64,000 nucleotides of DNA from Ilumatobacteraceae bacterium. GTDB taxonomy: Bacteria; Actinomycetota; Acidimicrobiia; Acidimicrobiales; Ilumatobacteraceae. The stretch lies in NCBI GenBank assembly GCA_025463305.1, contig JAOBWK010000029.1, forward strand, positions 1-64,000, read 5' to 3'. Position numbers and translations under genes: made by a program. Positions 6,803 to 15,421 of this stretch are shown here, one piece after another. How positions within the stretch are numbered: position 1 is the stretch's first letter; each line of letters opens with the position of its first letter. The notes beneath the pieces are model-generated. The model ran no database searches. It worked only from the letters and a program-made list of their open reading frames with translations, and had not been told where the DNA came from.

Positions 6803-8595
6803 TCAGGTCTTCATCCAGGTGCCGCACTCGGCGGACGCGAAGAACCCCACGTCCGATGGGCTGATGGTGACGATGACCGGGCCAGCGCTGTCGATGAAGT
6901 CGTTGTCGATGATCTCCTCGAAGGTGTTGCCGAGCCCGGACTCGCGCTCCCAGTAGCAGTCGGCACTCGCAGTCGTCGAGTAGGTCCCGGCAATGATGTC
7001 CGAACCGACGACGTGGGATCCGGCGGTGAAGGATGTGGCGGGACTTGCGGGCGGCGAGTAGACGGCGAATCGGCCGCACGCTGCCTTGAAGTCGAAGCCG
7101 ACGTCGGTCGATGCGATGTCGACGACCACCGGACCGGAGAAGCTCCGGAACTCGTTCGCGATGATCTCCTCGAACGACCCACCGAAACCGCTGAGACGCT
7201 CCCAGTAGCAGCCGCTGCCGGCCTGCGCTGCGATGTACCGTCCGGGAGCAATGGTCGTGTTCACCGCGTAGGTGCCGGGTGCGAACGTCCCGTTGGCAGG
7301 GGGAGTTGTGGGCGGCGTCGTCGGTGGCGTTGTCGTCGGCGGCGTGGTGGGCGGAGTCGGCGTGGTCGGAGGTGTCGCAGCCGTGCGTCGTGTGTCGAGG
7401 AGCCGTGCCGGCGACAGTCCGGCGTATGAACCCCCGGTCGGGAACCAGCCCAGGATGTCGACGATCACGTGGACGTTGCCGGCGTTGTTGAAGATCGAGA
7501 TCTGCCCGTTCGCTCCCACCTTTGCGATCACGGCATTCGGTGTCGTCTGGCCCGGGACGAAGTTCAAGTTGGAAGCGGTGGGGCGGTTGCTCCCCGCGGG
7601 CCAGACCGTCAGGTACGAAGCCGACGTCGGTGCCGTGGCCGTGACGTTGAGCGCCACCGCGTCGACACCTGTCACCGGCACCCCGTTGGAACCCGTCACC
7701 GTCACCTGGAGGATGCCGCCTGCCCCGACGCTGCCGGCGGCGCTGAGGCGGGTGTCGATGAGCCGAGCTGGCGTGATGCTCGTGAACGTCCCACCGGTCG
7801 GGAACCAGCCGAGAACATCGACGATCACGTGGGCGTTGCCGGCGTTGTTGAAGAAGGAGATCTGGCCATTGACGCCCACCTTGGCGATGACGAGGTTCGG
7901 CGTCGTCTGACCGGCGGTGAAGTTCAGGTTGGAGGCGAGCGGCCGCGCGTTGCCGGAGGGCCAGACGGTGAGGTACGAGTCCGCCGTTGGTCCGGTCACG
8001 GTGACGTTGATCGCAACCGAGTCGACGCCCGTCGCTGGGACGCCGCCGCGCCCGTCGACCGTGATGTCGAGCGTTGACGCCGGGCCGATCGGACCGGTGC
8101 TCGTGAACTGGCCGTCGACGGTGGAGAAGCCGGACCGTGTGTCGAGCAGGCGAGCCGGAGTCAGGCCCGTGTACGAACCTCCAGTCGGAAACCAGCCGGC
8201 GACGTCGACGATCACGTCGACCGCGCCGGCGTTGTTGAAGATCGAGATCTGCCCGTTCGCCCCCACCTTCGCGATCACCATGTTCGGGGTGGTCTGCCCA
8301 CTGCTGAAGTTCAGGTTCGACGCAGTCGGCAGTGCGGTGCCCGTTGGGAAGACGAGAGGTAGGAATCGGCCGTCGACCCGGTGGCGGTCACGTTGACCGC
8401 CACTGCGCCGACACCGCTCGCCGGAACTCCGCCCCGCCCAAGAACCGTGAGCGACATGGTCGCACCGGCACCCAGCGGGCCCCCGCCGGAATACTGCCCA
8501 TCGGTCGTCGGAAATCCGTCCGCGTTCGCCGGGAGCGCCACGAACATGGCTCCAACGAGGGAGATGAGTACTGCCAGACGAATGATCATCTTCAT
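6803..8595 (-). pseudogene. Large secreted repeat protein, interrupted by a frameshift
   Basis: The gene begins at 8595 with a signal peptide (MKMIIRLAVLISLVGAMFVA, cleavage near ALPANA). It then enters a repeat of about 125 residues whose core is SNLNF..GQTTPN.VIAKVG and FNNAG..HVIVD..GWFPTGG. After TADSYL (near 8353-8358) the frame must shift by one base to continue into the next repeat block, so one base is missing there. The downstream frame carries the rest of the first repeat, two more copies, a Pro/Thr linker (about 7290-7400) and two C-terminal beta-domains with CYWER..G....FEEII. It is probably a cell-surface or secreted adhesive protein. The break may be a sequencing error, a phase-variation state or a real null. 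Confidence 0.75.
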
Positions 8596-8601
8596 GCGAG
8601 A

Positions 8602-8607
8602 ACAGTA
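8602..8607 (-). promoter_or_regulatory. Leaderless -10 element of the surface repeat protein
   Basis: TACTGT on the minus strand, 6 nt before the ATG at 8595. It supports the signal-peptide start and shows that the true N-terminus lies in a different frame from the bulk of the repeat protein. Confidence 0.6.
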
Positions 8608-8731
8608 CGCATCGCCTGAACCATGGATGCAAACGCAAACGCCACGTTGCGAAGATGCTCACATAGCGGCTAGTGATACGGTCGCAACTGCGTCAGTGGC
8701 GATCGCTGCCGACGCTGACAGGATTGGTGGC

Positions 8732-9304
8732 GTGATTCGGGTGAACACCACCGTCGTCGTCGTCATCTCGCCCGCGGACGCAACACCGCTCGAGGCCGTG
8801 CGGGCCTCGAACGTCCGGGTCGTCAGGCCGAATGCCGATGATCCACCGATCGACCGGTCCGGAGAGGTGTGGGAACAGGCCCGCCACACGTCGTCGGCGT
8901 ACCTGTTGCACGATGCCGACCCGCTCGCCGCCGTGGCCAGCGCGTGGATCGCCCGCCTGGACGGGACCGGGGTCGTCGGCGATCTCGAGGTCGCGGTGTC
9001 GGCCACGCTCGCTCGTTGGCGGGCACGCTCGATCGATCTGCCCGACTACTACCTCGTCCTCGACCCGGATGAGATGTCGGCCCCGGCCCGGCAGTGGTGG
9101 TTCGGTGTGCTGGCAGCGGCCTCGCCGATCCGGGTCGTCGCCAGCCGGCCGGCGACGTCCGTCGTGAACCACCTGCCTGACCTGCGCCCCGGTCCGTGGT
9201 GGCCCTCGCTCGACTCGGTGCTCGCCGACCTCGATACCCCGGTCGTGTCGACCTTCACCTCGCCCGCCCCGGCGCCTGTCGACGAGGGCCTCCTCCGCCC
9301 CTGA
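8732..9304 (+). CDS. Hypothetical protein, last gene before the element
   Basis: A 190-residue protein, VIRVNTTVVVVISPADATPLE at its start, with alternating beta and helix segments and a WWFGVLAAASPIRVVASRPA block. I do not recognise the family; no transmembrane or signal segment is evident. The GTG at 8732 is chosen because the longer open frame (from 8381) overlaps the surface-protein gene. A CAGGAT hexamer 7 nt upstream is a weak match to the leaderless pattern. It is the last chromosomal gene before the integrated element. Confidence 0.6.
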   Translation: MIRVNTTVVVVISPADATPLEAVRASNVRVVRPNADDPPIDRSGEVWEQARHTSSAYLLHDADPLAAVASAWIARLDGTGVVGDLEVAVSATLARWRARSIDLPDYYLVLDPDEMSAPARQWWFGVLAAASPIRVVASRPATSVVNHLPDLRPGPWWPSLDSVLADLDTPVVSTFTSPAPAPVDEGLLRP

Positions 9305-9333
9305 CCCGCCGACAGCGTTGGGGTTGCCGCGCT

Positions 9334-9377
9334 GAGCCGGGTGCGAGGATCGAACTCGCCATCTCATGATTACAAGT
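9334..9377. repeat. Left attachment site (attL), copy of tRNA-Thr 3' half
   Basis: 44 bases match 25615-25658 with one mismatch (T here, C there, at 9362/25643). The copy covers the anticodon loop, the variable region, the T arm and the acceptor 3' strand, but lacks the tRNA 5' half. It is therefore an integration scar, not a gene. Confidence 0.88.
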
Positions 9378-9558
9378 TCGGGTAATCGTGTTCAAACGAT
9401 GTTGCCTGATGTTGAAATGTGCCATCTGAGCTGGTGCTCCGTGAAATCGGCTGTTAAGCGGTGTTGCCCGTTGATGGCCGAATCTGACCCGTTCGTGGAC
9501 ACTCCGTGGACACCAATGAGGAGCGCTGCATGATTCCTTCCGAGGTCTTGCACGACGA
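9378..9558. other. Left-end non-coding segment of the element
   Basis: About 180 bases with no credible gene. It holds a tandem GTGGACAC pair (9495-9502, 9506-9513) and two loose copies of a TGTTGCC(T/C)G motif near 9402 and 9463. Such sequence at the end of an integrase-driven element is expected to contain integrase arm-type and accessory-factor sites. Confidence 0.5.
9495..9513 (+). promoter_or_regulatory. Paired GTGGACAC motif, left arm
   Basis: GTGGACAC-TCC-GTGGACAC: two identical octamers 11 bp apart. The same pair with the same spacing, in the same orientation, occurs at the other end (25526-25544). They are candidate arm-type binding sites for the N-terminal domain of the integrase. 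Confidence 0.6.
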
Positions 9559-10530
9559 TTAGTGCTCAGCGTTCAGGAGCGAGAGCGCGTCGTCGAGATC
9601 GAATCCGTTGGAGGTCACGATGAACGGCGGCACCGTCTTCGCATGTGCATTCAGCTGCTCGAGCCAATGGGTGACCAATGCGAGATCAGCAACGCCACCG
9701 TCGACCATGTAGACGTGGCATCCCAGTGCAACTAGGGCCGGAAGGTATGCGGCGTCCCACGTCGATTGCGGCCGAGGACACGCGATCGCATCCAATCTTC
9801 CGATCGCCATCCCAATCGAGGCAGGTGCGCCACCCATGGTGTAGATCTTGAAACTCTGCTCCACATCCCAGCCAACCACCGCGTCCAAAAAGGATCGGTG
9901 CTCTGCCCTCGCTGCGACAACTGCAATCGAGTTCGATGTGTCGCTTCGAAGGGGAGCTCCTAATTGGAGGGGCTCCTGATTGGTGCCTTGGGTCAGGGCG
10001 TTTCCAACGAACACATCGAGGCGTTGCTGAACGAGGTAGTAGCCGGACGAATTCGAGGTCAGCGCACCGTTGTACTTGAACGCGTGCTCCCCGATCTTGG
10101 TGAGACTCGTAATGGTCGCGCCGTAGCCGAACGTGAGGTCCTCGAACGGGCCCGAGCCGTCGATCGCGTCGACCACGAAGACTTCCGTACCCACGTCTGC
10201 GAGATCGACCAGACCCCATTCAGATGCGTTCGCTTCCTCGCCAACCACGACAGCGGATGGACGGTGAACTCGCAGGTACTCGGCGATGATGGCGTGAGTT
10301 GCACGATCTGCGGGGATCTGTGGCTGTCCCAGATGCATCGCGTGGTCAGCGTCCGAGAAGGGTTGGACGGCAGCGAGCTGACTTAAGAACCAGTCCATGT
10401 CCGCAAGCGGAAACGCGTCTCCTGACCATTCCTCCGCATCGATCGGCTCATCTCCGCGAAGCAGCTCAAGACTGGCCGTCGTGGCCGCCCATCGCGCCGC
10501 TCCGATCATGAGCGTCAAGAAATCTTGCAC
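9559..10530 (-). CDS. Inositol-monophosphatase-like phosphatase (cargo)
   Basis: A 323-residue protein of the inositol monophosphatase/CysQ/FBPase superfamily, Mg-dependent sugar- or nucleotide-phosphate phosphatases. The metal-binding residues are recognisable: GEE (97-99), DAIDGSGPF (121-129, in place of the usual DPIDGTxNF) and WDAAY near residue 258 (WDxAA motif). A family-typical ADRATHAIIAEYL helix precedes them. The GTG at 10530 has a strong ribosome binding site (GGAAGGGGG) and a TACACT -10 at 10554-10559. It diverges from an RHH regulator gene. The natural substrate is unknown. Position in a cargo module suggests a toxin, second-messenger or defence role, which is inference only. Confidence 0.72.
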   Translation of the reverse strand: MQDFLTLMIGAARWAATTASLELLRGDEPIDAEEWSGDAFPLADMDWFLSQLAAVQPFSDADHAMHLGQPQIPADRATHAIIAEYLRVHRPSAVVVGEEANASEWGLVDLADVGTEVFVVDAIDGSGPFEDLTFGYGATITSLTKIGEHAFKYNGALTSNSSGYYLVQQRLDVFVGNALTQGTNQEPLQLGAPLRSDTSNSIAVVAARAEHRSFLDAVVGWDVEQSFKIYTMGGAPASIGMAIGRLDAIACPRPQSTWDAAYLPALVALGCHVYMVDGGVADLALVTHWLEQLNAHAKTVPPFIVTSNGFDLDDALSLLNAEH

Positions 10531-10553
10531 TTGCCACCCCCTTCCGGACCAAT

Positions 10554-10559
10554 AGTGTA
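10554..10559 (-). promoter_or_regulatory. -10 element of the phosphatase-like gene
   Basis: TACACT on the minus strand, about 23 nt before the GTG at 10530. Unlike the chromosomal genes it leaves room for a ribosome binding site. The TGACTACA repeats begin 13 bp further upstream, where a bound protein would touch the -35 region. Confidence 0.5.
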
Positions 10560-10571
10560 CAGTTGCATGCG

Positions 10572-10587
10572 TGACTACATGACTACA
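10572..10587. promoter_or_regulatory. Tandem TGACTACA direct repeats, candidate RHH operator
   Basis: Two adjoining copies of TGACTACA (10572-10579 and 10580-10587), with a partial third copy (GACTAC, 10612-10617). Contiguous short direct repeats in a divergent intergenic region are the typical target of ribbon-helix-helix dimers. The RHH protein encoded at 10697-10993 is the obvious candidate. Confidence 0.5.
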
Positions 10588-10696
10588 ACCCTACGCTCAC
10601 CAAGTCACCTAGACTACGCACTCCCATCGTGAATTACAAGGGTGCAATTTCATTCTGTACGTGAACAAGAACGCCACTTCGTCAAAGGGGAGAATC

Positions 10697-10993
10697 ATGG
10701 CACCTACCAAAGTTGAAGACGCCGAAACGCATCACGGAGACGACTCTGGTCCGCTTCGTCGGCCGTCGAAGAAGGAGCGGACGCTTTCAGTGCGCGTCCC
10801 TGAACAGACTGTGCAAATGCTGATGGGCTTGAGCCTCGTGGACGACATCAACCTTGCTGCCACGATTCGAAAGGCCCTCATGTCGTACGTAGAGTCGCGT
10901 CGGTCGGACGAGACGTTCGACGCGCAGCTACAAGCCGCCAAGGAGCGTCAACTCCGTGCGTTGAATCAGCTCGAGCCTTCCGCAGAGGACTGA
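10697..10993 (+). CDS. Ribbon-helix-helix-like regulator
   Basis: A 98-residue protein with a charged N-terminus (KVEDAETHHGDDSGPLRRPS), then KKERTLSVRVPEQTVQML and a helical segment ending SYVESRRS. This is the beta-strand plus two-helix plan of RHH (Arc/MetJ) proteins. The ATG at 10697 has a good ribosome binding site (AAAGGGGAG). A GTG at 10661 is in frame but lacks one. It is followed 5 bp later by the three-TM protein, suggesting one transcript, and diverges from the phosphatase gene across the TGACTACA repeats. Confidence 0.65.
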   Translation: MAPTKVEDAETHHGDDSGPLRRPSKKERTLSVRVPEQTVQMLMGLSLVDDINLAATIRKALMSYVESRRSDETFDAQLQAAKERQLRALNQLEPSAED

Positions 10994-10998
10994 AGGGC

Positions 10999-11472
10999 TT
11001 GCCAGCTGCCGTGGACGAGCTCGAGAAGTTCTCCCGGATTGTTAGCTTTGCGGAACTCGCGGTCGAGCGCGCGCAGCGTCGCTCTGATCAGGTAGTTGTC
11101 GGCATCTCGATCGTCTCGGCGGGCCTCATCGGCATTGTCTTCGCGACGCTCGCGGCCTCGAAGGATGTTCAACTGTGGGCTCGATTGTTGCTGGCAGGTA
11201 TGGCACTCATAGCGCTCGCTGCCTGTGGATGCACGCTGCTGCTCCGAGATCCGGCCGTTCGCAAGGGCCCAAATGACCCGCGTGCGTTCGATCAGTTCGG
11301 TCGAACGCACGGAGTTGATGCGGCACTCCTCGTCGAGGTGCACGCGAACATCGCGCTGCAGGAGTACATCGACTATCGGACTCGAATCGCAAACCAGGCC
11401 AATCGCGCATTGGCCGCCCTCTTCCTTGCAACAGCGTCACTAGTCGTGGCGCTCGTCATTGTTCTCGTTTAG
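10999..11472 (+). CDS. Three-TM membrane protein with cytosolic helices
   Basis: 157 residues: an amphipathic N-terminal helix (LEKFSRIVSFAELAVERAQR), transmembrane helix 1 (about 31-52), helix 2 (60-83), a loop and long helix (ALLVEVHANIALQEYIDY), and a C-terminal transmembrane helix (137-157). This order resembles small membrane effectors such as SLATT and DUF5706-type (Pycsar) proteins, but the match is one of topology, not of clear sequence. The start is uncertain: TTG at 10999 (GAGGA upstream) or GTG at 11011. It forms a run with the flanking RHH-like genes. Confidence 0.6.
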   Translation: MPAAVDELEKFSRIVSFAELAVERAQRRSDQVVVGISIVSAGLIGIVFATLAASKDVQLWARLLLAGMALIALAACGCTLLLRDPAVRKGPNDPRAFDQFGRTHGVDAALLVEVHANIALQEYIDYRTRIANQANRALAALFLATASLVVALVIVLV

Positions 11473-11481
11473 GAGCCCATT

Positions 11482-11943
11482 ATGGGAAACGTGTCTGGAT
11501 CTATCAAGTCAAGATGGGCGTCATTCGTCCACTGGCTGCGCTGGGGAGCGACTCAGAGAAAAGCCGATCTCGATGGCTGGAAATCCGTGTTGGAGCGAGA
11601 CCCTTACCTGAGTGCGTTGGTCAGAGCTGGCGAGTCGAATGACCCTACGACGATGGTCGGTGCGCTCTTACCGTCGGACGATCGGCGCGGACGCGGTCGT
11701 GACGCCGTGAGGTTGAGCGAAGCTCAGCTCAATCAACTTGACTTGCTTGCGACAGTGCAGGGGACATCAACAGATGATCTTGTGCAGACGATCGTTCAAC
11801 AAGCGCTGGATGCTCGGATGGTGTTGCTTCGCGTGGCGCAAGGGAAGCCACCCGTCGCCATAACGCCGGCGAAACTGCGCCTGGCACCCACCGAGCGGTC
11901 CGACTTCTACTTCGAGACCCTTGTGTCGCGACACACCGCCTAG
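11482..11943 (+). CDS. Hypothetical protein with RHH-like segment
   Basis: A 153-residue soluble protein. Residues about 77-112 (VRLSEAQLNQLDLLATVQGT plus DDLVQTIVQQALDARM) resemble a ribbon-helix-helix unit with an unusual long N-terminal extension rich in Trp and Arg (SRWASFVHWLRWG). The ATG follows a clear AGGAG ribosome binding site and lies 9 bp after the three-TM gene, so co-transcription is likely. Function unknown; it could be a second regulator or a partner of the membrane protein. Confidence 0.6.
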   Translation: MGNVSGSIKSRWASFVHWLRWGATQRKADLDGWKSVLERDPYLSALVRAGESNDPTTMVGALLPSDDRRGRGRDAVRLSEAQLNQLDLLATVQGTSTDDLVQTIVQQALDARMVLLRVAQGKPPVAITPAKLRLAPTERSDFYFETLVSRHTA

Positions 11944-12057
11944 CGCCCTCTGAGGATGCCGGGCCGAACGCATGGCAAGATTGTCGCTCGATCTGCCGGG
12001 TGGCGGGTTCGGGATGAACTGGCGCTCGCCGGAACGAGCCCGACGTAGGGTTAGGTC
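11944..12057. other. Intergenic gap before relaxase 3' end
   Basis: 114 bases between converging genes. No gene, strong hairpin or repeat is apparent. Confidence 0.4.
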
Positions 12058-15000
12058 CTACAGTTCGACGCCAGGTCCTTCAGGGCGGAGAGCGTGAACT
12101 TGTACCGGTCTCGGGCGTGACGGTCGCTTGCGGTCGAGGTCGTCGAAGCTCTGGGCGTAGGCCGACCGCTCGCCGCGACTCGGCTCCCCGCCGAGCCCAT
12201 GGTCGATGCCGAACGCCGCCTGGTGCTGGGAGAGCTGCGCTGCGGCGAGGCCCCACTCGTGCGCTTCGCCACGCTCGTCCGGACGGTGACCGAGCACCTC
12301 CACTACCACCGCAGATTGCGAGCGGCTCACGACTCGGAGCCGAGCCTCTCGATCGGCGGTGAGGCGAGCGTCGATCTCGGTCAAGGCTGCCGTGAGCGAC
12401 GCACGCTCCGCGAGTGAAGCTTCGGCCGCTGTCGCCTCCTCGCGGGCCGCCGCGATCCGCTGATCCAACTGGGCGACCGTGTGCTTGAGCTCTCCGATGA
12501 GGACCGGTTCGACGACTCGGGCGTACTGCGCGTTCTCGATCTGGATGATGTGTCGGGAACGACGGAGCGGGCGATCGAACCGTTCGAGGTCGCCGCGGGC
12601 CTTGTCCAGGGCGGCGACGTGAAAGGCGAGGCTCGATGCTGCATCGGTCCGTTCACGCTCGAAGCGAGCGCCTTGCTGCGTCGCGCTCCGCAAGCGCTCG
12701 TCGGCATCACGGATGTGTTCGGCGATCTCGTAGCGCTCCTCCATCAACCTTCGGAGCTCGTCGCTGTCGAGCAGTCCTGGGCGATGCACTTCCGTGTTGT
12801 TGAGTTCGGCCTCGCTGCTCAGCGCGGGTCGGTCGATCCAGTCGGTCGTCATGTCTCGGACGAAGACGTCGAGTGCCGTCTCCTCGCCAGCCGTGACGAG
12901 GAAGGCCTCGTTGGTCTCGGTGCCCCGGGACATCGAAACGTAGAGATTGCGGATGTCGGTGGGCCGGTCGGCGTAGAGGATGCCGGTTTTGACGGTGCGG
13001 GCTTGGCCGCCCATGCCGGTGCTGGCGTAGGCGAGGTCGACGTGCTCGGTCACGTAGTCGGCGGGTAGCCAGATGCGGCCGGACTTGCCGATGGCGATGA
13101 GCGATCCGTCGTTGCAGATGCCCTCGACGGTCCACGTCGCACGGTTCTTGACGGTGGTGCCTCGGTCGGTGAGGAGTTGGCGGTCGTTGTGGCGTGTGGC
13201 GATCTCGTCACCGGCGTACACCGTGTACGCGCCGGCCTGGACGGACGGCCAGTCGGGGTTGATCTCGCCGCTCTTGATGAGGGATTGCTGACAGCGGATA
13301 TTGAGCCGTTCGGCGGTCTCGTTCGTCGGTGACATCAGCAGCGTCGACTTGCCGGCGGCGCGCAGCTCGGACCATCGAGCGACGACGCGTCGTTCCATCT
13401 GGCCGGCGGTGCCGCCGTGCAGTCGGCGGTGTTGGTCGTAGTCGTCGGCTGCGGTGACGTCGCCTCGACGGAGGCGGAGGCTGGCATCTCGCTCCCAGTC
13501 GTTGGTGAAGCGGTGGACCTTCTCCAGCTCGATCCCGCCGAAGGTGTCGACGAGCATTCCGAACATCCCGCCGCGGCCGACCGCCGAGAACTGCATCGGG
13601 TCGCCGACGAGTGCGACCCGCCAGCCCTTGTTGACGGCGAGGTCTACAAGTTCGGCGAGCTTGCCCGTGGGCGTCATCCCGGCTTCGTCGACGATCACGG
13701 TCGAGCCCGCCGGCAGGTCGTACTTCGGATCCGGCGGCCGGTTGAGTCGGTGCTCGATGAGGAGTTTGTCGAGTGTGTCCGCGGCGATGCCGGTCTCGTC
13801 GGCGAGCACCTGTGCGGCCGTTGCGGATGGTGCAACGCCGAACGCGTGTCGACGATCGGCGTGCAGCTGCTCGACCGCCGGCCGCAGCGCGGTCGTCTTC
13901 CCGGTGCCGGCGGGTCCGACGACGAGGACAAGGTCGGCGTGCCCGGCGACGGCAGCGGCGACGGATGCTTGCTCGACGTCGAGTTCGACCAGACTTCGCT
14001 TGATGGCAGCTGGCTCGTCTGGGTCGTCGTCATAGGAGAGGCCATGGTCGGCCCACTCGATCAACGACTGCTCCTGGTCGAGGATCGCCTGCGTGGTCAA
14101 CGCGCGGTCGACGACGGATTCTGTGATCGGCCGTCCGTCTCGGCGGAGCATCGAGTCCGATGGGATCGGCTTGGAGACGTCGACGCATCGGGTGGCGCTG
14201 ATCTCGTCGACCACGCGATCGAGCCAGTCGACGAGCTGCTCCGCCGTCGCTGCCGTCTCCGTAGGCACGACTGCGGCCAGCTCTCGATGGAGCTGCGTGG
14301 GTCGCCAGGTCGACTGCTTCTCGCTCATCGCGTCGACGGTCTGCTCGATCATCGTCTGACGAGTGTCGTTGCCGATGCCCCGTGGTGTGGCCCGGCCGAG
14401 TGAGTCGGCGACGACGTAGTGCGGGTCGAAGCCGAGCCGGCTCGTTTGCTCGGTCCATGCTTGGTGGAGCGCGTCAGCATTGACGGACTTCGCCTTCGCC
14501 GGCCTGCTGTCGATGGCCGCCTCGCGCTCGAGCTGCCAGCGCTCTCGAGGGCTCGGCTCTCGTTCCATGGTGTCGATGAAGCGGTTGAGCTTCTCGTCGG
14601 TTCGGCGGCGGACGTCGGCGGTGCGGGCGGAGAACTCCACGAGTACCGGGTCGGGCACGTCGCGGATCTCGGCGATGCCGTGCTCCGGCTGGTGCCAACG
14701 AACGCCGAGTCGTCGGGTCAGCTCGCTTCGCAGGCCGGCGTGGTAGATCGCCGAGAGCGACTGCTGGTCGAGCTTGATCAGCCGGGCGTCGAGTGCGAGC
14801 CAGCGACCGTCGGGCGACATGACTCGGTTGGGGATGACGAGGTGGGTGTGCAGCTGAGGGTCGAGGGCGCGACTGGTGTGCTGACGGAACGCAGCGGCGA
14901 CGATCCCCTTGGCGTCGACGATGGCGACGTCGCCGCCGATGCGGAAGCGGGTGTGCGCGTGTCGTTCGATCCATCCGGCGAGAGCCGTGACGGAGGCGTC

Positions 15001-15333
15001 GTGCGCGGCGAGGACCTCGTGTCGAGTGTCGGCGTCACCGAGGGCGAACATCACGGACACCGACTTCGGGGCCGACGCCGTGACGTCGAACCCGCGAACC
15101 GACTTCTCGTCGTAGCCGCGACCGAGATGACGATCCGGCTGAAGCGGATCCATGCCGGCCATGAGTGCGAGGAAGTGCTCGTCGCTGACTTCGCCTGACA
15201 GTCCGAGCGTCGTCGCCGCGTCGCCGTGCCACAGGCCGCGCGGCTCGTCGGACTGGAGGTAGTAGTCGGCCGGCCCGTCGACGTAGTACGCCCCGGCGGT
15301 GCTGCCCTTCAGCGTCTCGACCCGGACCGTCAC
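12058..15333 (-). CDS. MobF family conjugative relaxase/helicase
   Basis: About 1091 residues. The N-terminal TrwC/TraI-type relaxase domain starts VTVRVETLKG with tyrosine pairs at 16-17 and 24-25. The metal-binding three-histidine motif lies in RQHTSRALDPQLHTHLVIPN (H152, H162, H164). A RecD2-like superfamily 1 helicase follows, with Walker A GPAGTGKTT (about 473-481), IVDEAGM and VGDPMQFSAVG. A coiled-coil tail ends the protein. MobF relaxases nick oriT and unwind the transferred strand. The GTG at 15333 matches the family start; the frame extends to 15531 without domain support. It follows the small helix-turn-helix gene on the same strand. Confidence 0.93.
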   Translation of the reverse strand: MTVRVETLKGSTAGAYYVDGPADYYLQSDEPRGLWHGDAATTLGLSGEVSDEHFLALMAGMDPLQPDRHLGRGYDEKSVRGFDVTASAPKSVSVMFALGDADTRHEVLAAHDASVTALAGWIERHAHTRFRIGGDVAIVDAKGIVAAAFRQHTSRALDPQLHTHLVIPNRVMSPDGRWLALDARLIKLDQQSLSAIYHAGLRSELTRRLGVRWHQPEHGIAEIRDVPDPVLVEFSARTADVRRRTDEKLNRFIDTMEREPSPRERWQLEREAAIDSRPAKAKSVNADALHQAWTEQTSRLGFDPHYVVADSLGRATPRGIGNDTRQTMIEQTVDAMSEKQSTWRPTQLHRELAAVVPTETAATAEQLVDWLDRVVDEISATRCVDVSKPIPSDSMLRRDGRPITESVVDRALTTQAILDQEQSLIEWADHGLSYDDDPDEPAAIKRSLVELDVEQASVAAAVAGHADLVLVVGPAGTGKTTALRPAVEQLHADRRHAFGVAPSATAAQVLADETGIAADTLDKLLIEHRLNRPPDPKYDLPAGSTVIVDEAGMTPTGKLAELVDLAVNKGWRVALVGDPMQFSAVGRGGMFGMLVDTFGGIELEKVHRFTNDWERDASLRLRRGDVTAADDYDQHRRLHGGTAGQMERRVVARWSELRAAGKSTLLMSPTNETAERLNIRCQQSLIKSGEINPDWPSVQAGAYTVYAGDEIATRHNDRQLLTDRGTTVKNRATWTVEGICNDGSLIAIGKSGRIWLPADYVTEHVDLAYASTGMGGQARTVKTGILYADRPTDIRNLYVSMSRGTETNEAFLVTAGEETALDVFVRDMTTDWIDRPALSSEAELNNTEVHRPGLLDSDELRRLMEERYEIAEHIRDADERLRSATQQGARFERERTDAASSLAFHVAALDKARGDLERFDRPLRRSRHIIQIENAQYARVVEPVLIGELKHTVAQLDQRIAAAREEATAAEASLAERASLTAALTEIDARLTADREARLRVVSRSQSAVVVEVLGHRPDERGEAHEWGLAAAQLSQHQAAFGIDHGLGGEPSRGERSAYAQSFDDLDRKRPSRPRPVQVHALRPEGPGVEL

Positions 15334-15421
15334 CTCACACCACCACTCACTGGTGTGTCCGTGCACTCGTCTGTCTTTGCAGTGACGTGGGTGCTCCCTG
15401 CGGGGTGTGCGCTCATGCCGG

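Noticed and set aside
9334..9377. tRNA-like sequence at the left end of the element
   Set aside because: It lacks the acceptor 5' strand and the D arm, so it cannot fold as a tRNA; it is the attL copy.
12481..15198. Open frames opposite the relaxase gene
   Set aside because: No recognisable domains; the minus strand carries full MobF motifs over the same region.
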